NCBI GenBank assembly: GCA_948440265.1
Contig: CAOJOK010000001.1
Location: forward strand, 1 to 64,000
Length of the DNA stretch: 64,000 bases
Reading direction: 5' to 3'
Source: an uncultured Clostridia bacterium
Lineage (GTDB): Bacteria > Bacillota > Clostridia > Christensenellales > Pumilibacteraceae
Positions 27,473 to 37,800 of this stretch are shown here, piece after piece. The notes beneath the pieces were generated by a model. That model saw nothing but the letters and a program-made list of their open reading frames with translations. It did no database searches and was not told the DNA's origin. Made by a program: the position numbers and the translations under genes. Positions within the stretch are counted from its first letter, which is position 1. Every line of letters starts with the position of its first letter.

Positions 27473-28663
27473 ATGAACAAAAAGACTGTCAAGGACGTAG
27501 ACGTCAAGGGTAAAAAGGTGTTCGTTCGTTGCGACTTCAATGTGCCGCAGGACGAAAACGGCAGAATAACCGACGAGAACAGAATAATCGGCGCATTGCC
27601 GACGATTAAATACCTGCTCGAACACGATGCCAAAGTCGTGCTTGCGTCCCATCTCGGCAGACCCAAAAACGGCTTCGAAGCAAAGTTCAGCCTCAAACCC
27701 GTTTGCGACCGCCTCAACGAACTGCTCGGCAATAAGGTTACGCTGGCAAACGACGTAATCGGCGAAGACGCGAAGAAAAAAGTCGCCGCGCTCAAAAACG
27801 GTTACGCCGTACTTTTGGAAAACGTCCGCTTCCATAAGGAGGAGGAGAAGAACGACCCCGAGTTCGCCAAGGCTCTGGCGCAGTTTGCCGACGTGTATGT
27901 AAACGACGCATTCGGCACGGCTCACCGCGCTCACGCGTCCACGGCAGGCGTGGCGGACTACTGCAAGACCAACGTCGCCGGCTTTTTGATTGAAAAGGAA
28001 ATCGAGATAATGGGCGGCGCGCTTTCCGCACCCAAACGCCCGTTCGTAGCCATTTTGGGCGGAGCCAAGGTTTCGGACAAAATCGGCGTCATAACCAACC
28101 TTTTGGATAAGGTGGACAGCCTGCTCATCGGCGGCGCAATGGCTTATACGTTCAGCGCGGCAAAGGGCGGAAAGACGGGTATGTCCAGAGTGGAAAAGGA
28201 CAAGATAGAACTCGCCGCCGACCTTATGGCAAAGGCAAAGGAAAAGGGCGTAAACCTCTATCTTCCCGTAGACAATGTGATAGTGCAGGAGTTCAAAGCC
28301 GACGCGGCAAGCAAGGTCTGCAACGCAGGCGAGATTCCCGACGGCTGGGAAGGTCTGGACATCGGACCCAAAACCGCGGAACTGTTCGCGTCCGTTATAA
28401 AGACGGCAAAGACCGTCGTCTGGAACGGACCTATGGGCGTGTTCGAGTTCGAAAGATTTGCCGTCGGAACAAAGGCGGTGGCAAAAGCGCTTGCAGAGAA
28501 TAAGGACGCCGTAACCATAATCGGCGGCGGCGACAGCGCGGCGGCAGTGGAACAGCTCGGGTTTGCCGACAAGGTAACGCACATTTCCACGGGCGGCGGA
28601 GCCAGCCTCGAATATCTCGAAGGAAAAATCCTGCCCGGCATAGCCTGCCTTAACGATAAGTAA
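27473..28663 (+). CDS. pgk: Phosphoglycerate kinase
   Basis: A 396-residue glycolytic enzyme making ATP from 1,3-bisphosphoglycerate. Signature [12 protein letters not shown] near the N-terminus, HLGRPK, the hinge and nucleotide region [12 protein letters not shown], and the C-terminal [15 protein letters not shown] and [16 protein letters not shown]. Normal length. AAGGAGAA precedes the ATG. gap and tpi, common partners, are not adjacent. Confidence 0.98.
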   Translation: MNKKTVKDVDVKGKKVFVRCDFNVPQDENGRITDENRIIGALPTIKYLLEHDAKVVLASHLGRPKNGFEAKFSLKPVCDRLNELLGNKVTLANDVIGEDAKKKVAALKNGYAVLLENVRFHKEEEKNDPEFAKALAQFADVYVNDAFGTAHRAHASTAGVADYCKTNVAGFLIEKEIEIMGGALSAPKRPFVAILGGAKVSDKIGVITNLLDKVDSLLIGGAMAYTFSAAKGGKTGMSRVEKDKIELAADLMAKAKEKGVNLYLPVDNVIVQEFKADAASKVCNAGEIPDGWEGLDIGPKTAELFASVIKTAKTVVWNGPMGVFEFERFAVGTKAVAKALAENKDAVTIIGGGDSAAAVEQLGFADKVTHISTGGGASLEYLEGKILPGIACLNDK

Positions 28664-28702
28664 GAAGCAGAGAAAGCCAAACTGTAAAATAGAGCAAAAA
28701 CA

Positions 28703-28745
28703 GCACCCCGAAAATCCGAATTGCGGACACGGGGTGCGTTTTTTC
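28703..28745 (+). terminator. Terminator after pgk
   Basis: GCACCCCG (28703-28710) pairs with CGGGGTGC (28730-28737), followed by GTTTTTTC. Confidence 0.9.
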
Positions 28746-28752
28746 TGTTTTT

Positions 28753-28827
28753 TTCTTCATAATTTGTTCATAATTACTTGATTTTTGACGTATCTTGTGG
28801 TAATATATAATCGTATAATGGTATAAT
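28753..28827 (+). promoter_or_regulatory. Upstream region of giant gene 1 with a shared block
   Basis: A 24-base block (28753-28776) starting TTCTTCATAATTTGTTCATA is repeated exactly upstream of giant gene 2 (39748-39771). Downstream lie TTGACG and two close TATAAT boxes (28814-28819, 28822-28827), so the exact promoter is unclear. Confidence 0.55.
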
Positions 28828-28895
28828 GTAAGGGTATAGGTATACCTCGGTAAAAGCACACGGTGCTGAAAAGTCCGATTTCGGAGGCTTCGATA

Positions 28896-31800
28896 ATGAA
28901 CAAAAGCAAATTGATTTGCACAATACTGACGTTGATTATGACGGTGACGCTGTGTTTCGGCGGCGGCGCGATTCTTGCCACTGCGGAAACTTCGCAGCGA
29001 ACGGAAAACGCGGTGACGGAAGGGGAACAGACTTCTGCGTCGCCGACTGCGGAAAACGTCGCGGGCTGGACCAAGACGAGCACGGCGGCAGGCGCATATC
29101 TGTATAAGAATTACGCCTACACCGGCGGCGTGCAGTCGGTCACATTGCCGAAAGGCACCTATAAGCTGGAAGCCTGGGGCGCACAGGGCGGCACCGACGC
29201 GTCGGGTATAGGCGGACACGGCGGTTATGCCGCAGGCACCATAACCCTTACTGCCGATACGACGCTGTACATTGTTGTCGGCGGCGCAGGAAAAACAGGA
29301 GCAGGTGCTACTTCTCGCGGCTATAACGGCGGCGGCAGTGCGGGAACTTACGGTACTTCGGGCGGCGGCGGCGGCGCTACGCATTTTGCAAAGGCGACGG
29401 GCGTGTTGAGCGCGTTAAAGAGCAATAAGGGCGCGGTGCTTGTTGTCGGCGGCGGCGGCGGCGGCGGCGGAAGTACAGGTACGGCTTGCGGCGGCTGGGG
29501 CGGAGCCGACCCCGGACCTAATGCCGCAGGCAGCAAACATATAAACAATAACGATACTTATTTCGGACAGGGGCAGGACTGTGTCCTCACCACCGCTGCA
29601 GGCAACATTGACGGCGGCGGCGGCGGCGGCGGTTACTACGGCGGTAGCGGTGCTTCCGGCGACTCGCAGGGCGCGGGCGGTCTGTCCTTTGTGGCGACTT
29701 CGCTGGCTTCGCGCACGTTCTACAACGGCAACGTGGCTATGCCCAATCCCACGTCGTACGGCGCAAACTATACGAAAGGCACGGCAAACTCCGGTCTCAA
29801 CGGCTATGCGAGAATAGTTTGCACCAACCTTGCTCCCACGGTCAAAAGCAATGTTTCGTTCACGCTGACGAGAACGGCAAAGACGAACATAACGGGAGTT
29901 TCTCTCGTAAACGACGGCTGCCCGTATCAGGAGAGCGGACACGTTTTCGTAAACAACGCGATATACACGAACTCCGCCTGCACGACGGCGGCGACGTCCT
30001 ATTTGGAATACTCTCTCGTTTCGGGAACGACGAATACTCTGGCGGTAAGGGCAAAAAAGATATTTGCCGAAACGACCTTCTATGCAAACATTAAAGACGC
30101 GGCAGGCGCAACCGTCGTGACCTCGTTTAAGATAAAGGCGACGAGCTTCGGCGCGATTACCAAGCAAGCCGACGGAGCCAAGGCGAGCGGCACGGGTATA
30201 TACGGCAAGTCGGTCAAGACAAGCACGAACTATCCTCTGCTTACGGCGGTCAGCTCGTCTGCAAGCTGGGGCGCGGCGGATATATATAACGACGCGGGAA
30301 CGGGCAGACAGACCTATATGATAACCAAGCCGCTGGAACTCAACGCATACTCGGGCGGCGGTTACACTTCCGTTACCGTATCGGTCGCCGACCTTGCAAA
30401 AGCCACCGACCAATATCCGTCGGGAACCTATCTCGACAACGTGTTCTTCACGTCGTTCTCGCTGTCGGGCGCAGGCACATATTATAATATAAGTTACAGC
30501 GGCGGAAGCGCCAACGCCTCAAAAGCGTCGTCGTTTACGATAAGCCCCTTGCTTGCCAATAAGGCAGGCTGGTTCAGAATACCCGTCACGATAGGACTTT
30601 TCGAAAACTCCACGAACGCCGAACTCACGTCGGCTTCGTCGGGCAGACTTGCCGTCGATATAGTGTTCAGAATAGGCAACGAGCGTCCCACGGCGAATGC
30701 GGCGACGCACGTTCAGCTCAATACGTCGAGCAAGCTCTCTCAAAAAGTGACGCTGGCTCAACTCGTGACCGACCGAAACACCAACGACCTGTCGTTCTAT
30801 GCGGGAAGCAACCTGACCGACGTCGTCAAGGTTCCGCAGTACGAATATTTCGGCGTCAATAAGTTCGGCACGGCATATACGTCGGCGAACATAACGACAA
30901 ACTATAACGTCGGTTCGGCAAAGTCCGACGTCGTCACAAGCGCGGAATCCGCGACGGCGACGGGATTCAGCCAGAACAGCATTTTCAATGCGAGTATGTC
31001 GTCCAATGTGTATAACGAAGCGTTCGTTTCGTACACTCTGGACAGCACGGGCATAACCTTCACGGCAATAAGAGCCACGCGTTCGCAGTACGCGGCAGGC
31101 AGAGCCAAGGCAGGTCTCGGACACTTCTATGTGCTCGTGCACATAACCGACAGCGGCGATACGCGCGACACGGGTATATGGTATCCGATAGCGATAACGG
31201 TGCAGGATACAAGCGCCCCCGTTTCGCGTTCTCTGTCGTATGAGCTCGACGCTCCCGACGAAGGGGAGGGCGGTGTGAATGCGGCAGGCGAAAGCGTCGT
31301 GATTGCGCCGTACTATGTCGCCACCGACCCCAATGTCGGCATAGGCGCGCTTGCGTCGGCGGACTATAACACCCCTGCAAAATACGTGCCCGACGCGCTC
31401 GGCATCGACCCGTCCGAGTTCGCGCTTTCCACAAGCACGTTCTTCTTCAACGACTTTCTGCATATCGACACCGACTTCGGCTCCACCGTATCGAGCTCCG
31501 ACTATGCGACGAACAATGCCGATTCGATAGGCTTCGGTATGTATATCCGCGCCGAAAAAGTGCCGCTCTATGCACCTGCAAGCCGTTTCAACAGACTGAC
31601 TGCGGCGCAAAAGACGGCGGCGGAAATAACCGTCAACGGCGACGTGGCTTCTTTCTACGGCATAAAACTCACGGCGATACGCTCCACGCGCGACTTGTGG
31701 CTGGACGTTCCCGTCAAACTGACCGACACGTTCGGCAACGCCGTTTCCACCGTGGTCGCGGTAAAGGTGAATAATCGCGCGCCCGAAGTCAGAAACGATA

Positions 31801-34800
31801 TGTACTTGCAGAACATCGCCGAGCGCACGGAAGAAACCGTAACTCAACCCGACGGCTCGACGGAAAAAGTCGTAACCGTCACATACAGCGTCGCAAACAG
31901 CCTGCGCAACGTGTTTAAAATAAGCCCGTACGACTTGGTTTACGACGCAGACCTTGCGGTTCAGCCTACAATAAACAATACGACCACGGGTTCGGCAAAC
32001 AACTCCAACCCGTCGAACAGCGGCAACGCCGCGCTTGCGGATACGATTTACGCAAGCCCGAACTCCGTCCGTAGCCGTCCCGATTTGAGCACGCTCGGTG
32101 CGCAGGGTACGGCAGGCAAGCTCGGCGGCGACAGACTGTCCTTCGTGACGTCCTCTCTGCCGTTCGACTACACGGGCACGGAATATAAGCAGAGCAGATA
32201 CATCGGCGAATTGAGTATGATGTATGTGCCGTCGTCGGCTTCCGAAAGCGGCGGAACGATGGACTATCTGCAAATCACTCCGCTGTTGCGTAACAACGGT
32301 AACAACGCATATACGTTCGAGAATGTGCAGGTCACCGACAGCTCGGGCGCAATCGTCACGTTCAATATTTATGTCAGAGTAGTCAACACCAAACCGACGC
32401 TTAAATCGGGCATACCCGACGTGTTCTACCTGTCTGCGAATTACGACAGCAGTTACTCTTTCCCGAACAGCAGTGACAGCGACAAGGGCGGCGAGTCCGT
32501 CGGCAACGATTACGCCACGACTTGGCAGCCGAGCACGGGCTATAACGTCCGTGAGTTCGCTCTGCGCGAAATAGTCACCGACGCCGACACGGCGGACCTT
32601 TCTTCGCTTGCGATAATGCAACAGCCTCAGCTCGGCTATATGAGCGGCGGCGTGTTCACGGAAGTGGCGGACTATTCCAAATATGTGACCGTCGACTATA
32701 ATACGATAGGAACGGGCACGCGCTCCAATTACTCCGTAATAAGAATAACGGGCAAAAGCTCCACGCAGTCGCTGGAGCACGGTCTGTTCATTCAGTTCAA
32801 AGTGACCGACGGTTTCAATAACGGCACGGAATTCTCCTATTTGCAGATACAGGTCGAAGTGCTCAACAGCAACCCCGTGTTTATCGGCTCGACGCAGTTC
32901 GATAAAAACGAAGACGACCCCGACGATACCGTAAACTATTGGTTCTCTCAACCTGCGAACAACGCGGACATTCTCGCACCGAGATATATCGCGCCCGACT
33001 CTTATACGTCGGAGCTTTTGACGAGCATAGGCATAGTCGGTCTTGACGAAAAGAACCCCGCGCAGGCGGCGAAAGTGACGGCAAACAGAGTCAAGTTCTT
33101 CTCGCTCGACTATGACGCTCTGCAGCGCATAATGCCCGACAACGAAAAGGCGAATATGCTTCCGATTGCTTCGCTTAAAACACCTGCGGCAGGCGGCGGC
33201 TATTACGATACGACCACGCCCGCAACCGCAGTGACTTTCACGAACCCGTATCCTTCGTTTTCCAACGAGAGTAAGGAAGTCGCGGACACCGTAAAAATCG
33301 TGTGGTTCATAAACAGCGCGGGCACCTATCATTTGGTAGACCCGAGCGACCCTGCCGATTTGGCTAAATACTCCACGACGTTGCAGGAATGTCTGGAAAC
33401 CGACTCTCTGCGCTGGGCGGTCAAGATAACCCCTGCGGCAAGCTTCGGTAACAGCGGTCTGGAAATCACCGTGCGCTACCGCGACAGCTCGCCCGACGGC
33501 GGTTGCACCACGTCGCTCAATCTTCCCGTGTACGTCGGCAAACGCCCGAATACGACGGTTTTGAAATCTCGCGCTTCTGCGACGTTCAACTATGCGATAG
33601 GCAGTCTCGGCATAACCAAAAACCTTGTCGCGTTCGCCGACCCGAATAACGACGCGAACAATAACCGCTATTCGTACAGCGACGGCACGAACAATATCTA
33701 TCCTTCGGGAAATAATTTCTTCTACAATCCCATAAGATTGGAAAACAACGCAAATACGGGCGCCGATACGTCTGCTTACATTCCCGTAAGCTATCTGGCT
33801 GTGCCGCAGGAAATAGCGCACAGTATGTCGTATACGGTAGACTTCGTATACAGCCGCTATTTGAGAGACGAGCACGGACTTGTCAATCCTGCCAACCCGA
33901 CAGACCTTACAAAGAATATGTGGGCGAGTATGACGCTTACCGACACCGCGACGGGCTTGACCTGGACGGGGGACGAAATAGCGAATAACCCGTATATCGA
34001 TTTGCAGTACACAGATAACTCGTCTGCGATTGCGGCGGATAAATATTTGAACACTCCGCTGTACTTCTGGAATAACGCGGAAGAAAACAGAACGGGCGAC
34101 GCGCCTTTGCGCGAAGACCTGTTCGGCTTCAAGCTCACCAAAAAATCGGTGAGAAGCAAGGGCAGATTGGAGCTTTCCATACAGCTCGCAAAATACCAGT
34201 ACGATTCGGGCAGTAACAACACGACGGTCACGGGCGCAAAAGGACAGCGCTCCGTAAATGCCGATACGAATAAGGTCGACCCCGTGGAAACCGTTACGCT
34301 CTACATCTATGTTCCCAACGACAATATGCAGTTGAGCAATCCCGTTATGGAGCTTTCCACGGCGGCGCTCAATAAGGCAAACCCGTCGTCCGGCACCGAT
34401 ACGCCCGAGTTCACTCTCGGTTCGCAGAACGCCATAATCTCGCTCGTCAACGACGAAGCGGCGAAGAACGCGTTGAGCCGCACGGCATACCGTCTGTTTG
34501 CGGAGTACGACTATGATGCAAGCGCCCCGAGAGACTACCTGACGGCGCCGTATAAGTCGCCGATAACGGGCAGTGTGTCCACGCGCACATATAAGGAAAA
34601 CGCATACTTCCTGAATTCGTCGATTGCAAGTCCCACGCAGGACCAGATAGCCCGTATTTTGGACGGCACGAGCGGTAACCGCACATACGGCAAAAACGTG
34701 ACCGACGCACAGCTTGCAGGCTACTTCGGAATAAAGGAAAAGGACGCAAGCGGCAACGCGGTCAACCTCGCCGACGAACTCGATAAAATAAGAGACGGAA

Positions 34801-37800
34801 GCAGACAGGCGGTAATCAACCCCGGATATACCAACTTCTTCACGGTGTCTCCTTTGGGCAGAGACGATTCCAGCCTTTCCTTTAGGGCAGTCCGCCGTAT
34901 ATCTTTGGACGCGGCAACCGTGTACGATAAGGCAAACGGCGGCGTAGAACCCGCGCCGTCCGATATAATTTCCGTTTACGAAAAGTATATCGCGTCGCAG
35001 GAACAGCTCAAAGGCCTTGCCGTCAAAATGGTGGATAACAAAGTTGTCGTGTACTATCCGTTCAGAGTAATCGTATACGACGATTACGAGGGAAGCGGCT
35101 TCTTCGACGGCTCCTATCAGCTGTTGGAAGTAGACGTGTATATCGGCAACTCTACGCCGTATGTGAATAAGGCTATGGTAAGCCTCGACAGCGCGTCCGG
35201 CACTTACTATTACAATGTCGACATCGCAAAGGGCGATTCGTATATGATGCGCATAAGCGACTTCTTCGGCGACAACGATATGCGTCTGAACAACGTGTAC
35301 GCATATCAGACGAGAGAGGAGCTGGAAAAGTCGGGCAACAGCGTGATAGACATAAATACGTCCGATTACTATGTCGCGCCTCCTGCGGAAACAACGGGCA
35401 ACGTGTTCAGCACACTGCGCCTTACCGCGGTGACCGACGTGGAAAATATTGCGATAGAGTTCAACGGCAAATACGACGTCGCGGCAAAACAGAGCGCGGA
35501 CGGCACGCCTAAAACGGGTTATTATTACGATAACGCGTTGATAGGCAGTATCCGCTTCACGGCAATCAACCGCGCCAAGAAAGTCAGCAAATTCACACTG
35601 ACGTTCTCGGACAATGCCCGCGTAAGCGTCAGCATCGAATTCAGAATAACCATAAGCAACCAGGCTCCCGTGGCGCTCATTGCCGACGGCGGTCAGACTT
35701 ACGTCAAGTCCACCGACATCAAGATGCGCACGGGCGAAGTGTTCACCGTGCTTGCCACAAGCTGGGATAAATTCATCGGCGGTATGTACGACATAACGGG
35801 CGTAACCCCGAACGCCGTGTTCGGCGACGACTTCTATACGAAGGGCTATGTGGAAAACGGCAGAACGGTTCAGCTCAACAATGCGCAGAAGACCGAGATA
35901 ACCAATAAATACGCGATAGGCAGATTCAGCGATTACGAACAGTTCTCCAACAGAACGCGTAAGAGCAACTCCCACGCCGACGCGTACGCGAAGTTCGAAT
36001 TCTCCGACGTCGGTCAGGAATCGAAACTGAAAGACAGCAGAAGCGAGTTCATATTCGACTCGACGAGAGTGTCGAGCACCTATGCTTACGAAGACGGACG
36101 CGGCAACCGCTATACGTCGGGCAGCCTCGGCTATCTTGCGCTTGCCGACGACGACTTGCCTTGGGGCTTGAAGTTCAGAATAACCGACAACGTGATAGGC
36201 ATATCCACCGACGCGATAAGCGCACTGCCGCTCAATACGCTCGGCGACTCCTATGCCGTGGCATATCAGTTCCGCGCCAACAGCGGCTGTAACAACGTGC
36301 CCATAACTCTGCGCGCATACGACGCGGAGGGCAAGAGCATACAGTTCACGTTCCGCGTGACCGTGGAAAACTCCGACCCCGCGCTTGTGGGCGAAAATGT
36401 GGAATCGGAAAAATACGGCGGCATCAGGTTCGACGGCGGCGAATACCGCTTGACGATGACGTACGGACAGTCGCTGGAAATACCCGTTTCCGCGCTCGCG
36501 TTCGACAACGACGTAAACGACAGATACAATTTGAGAATACAGCGCGCATACAACGGCTCCGCGTTTGAAATAGACGGCTTCGGCGGCGTTTCGTCGAACG
36601 ACTATATCTCCGTGGAAGATGGTCTGTCGCGCTTGACCCTGCATTGCACGGGCGTGCTTTTGGGTGATAAGACCGATACGCAGCTGCGTTTCAGAGTAAT
36701 AGACCCGCTTGCGGCAAAGCCTTTGCAGATAACCATTCGCATATCCACGAAGTACAGTCCTTTGGCAGACGCAGAAAAGGCAAATAACTTCGAAGTCAAG
36801 TCCGTCGAAGAATATTACGACGTGCTCGACAATACGCCGAGCGTGCTCAAACTCGTCGGCAACGGTATCGAAAAGGATAGGGTGAGCGACGGCGACTTCG
36901 GCGCGGCTGTGCGTTACGGCGTGCAGGCATACGCTCTGTTCGACATACTTCCCAACGGTTCGTTGAGAACGGTCGACGCGGCAACCGCAACGGGCGCAAA
37001 CTCCGCGGCGTACGAGCTTCTGACTTACAGCACCGATACGGGCAAATCCACGGAAACGGTAAACGAAATCGCACTCAAAAAGTTCGAGTATATCCGTAAG
37101 TATTTCGACTTCGATATATCGTCCTATGACGCTTCCGTGTCGTTCATACCGTACGGTATGCGTTTAAGCGGCTCGCTTCCGCTGTACTTCAAGGTCACCA
37201 AGACCGTGGGCGCAGGCAACTATGACGAGTCCGTAAACCGCGTGGGCGGCTTGACCGCAAACGTCTCCGTCAAGAACTCCGCACCGTATGCGGTGGGCGA
37301 AACGGCAGGCAACTCCGGCGTGTTCGACAATTCGGAGTCGGCAGTGCGCCCGTCGGCAAACTATCTCACCGTTCGCGGCTGTGCAGGCTATGCGCAGGAA
37401 TATCTGCTCTGGAACCGCGACGAGCGCGACCGCGGTCTGTTCGCCGACTATGACGAAGAAGACGAACTCTCGTTCGTGGACTATGAAGTCGTGGAAATAG
37501 ACGACGGCGACGGACACACGTCAATGCCTCACGACGGCTGGCAGGAGGATAAAGCGGCAGGCTTGCCTCAGGCGTTCAATATAATAGTGGGCAACGGCAG
37601 ACTCCGCGCGGTGATAACGCGTAAAGTCGTCAACCCCGACGGCGCGGATAAGGCGTTCGTCATACCCGTAAAAGTGACGGTGAAAGATAAGTCGGGAGCG
37701 CTCTCGTCCACAGTGATAACTTTCGAAATTCATAACTCCGCACCTATGTTCGAAGAGTATAACAGGCCCGATAGCACCGATTATAACCAAAACGAATACT

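Noticed and set aside
29300..29660. Runs of GGC/GGT as G-quadruplex or regulatory DNA in the giant gene
   Set aside because: They encode the poly-glycine loops of the glycine-rich domain and are explained by the protein sequence.
30519..36644. 2,041-codon open frame on the minus strand inside giant gene 1 (and similar long minus frames within giant gene 2)
   Set aside because: It is antisense to a strong coding frame and exists because the codon use of the giant genes avoids stop codons in that frame. The translation is Arg/Tyr/His-rich without domains, and no ribosome-binding site was seen.
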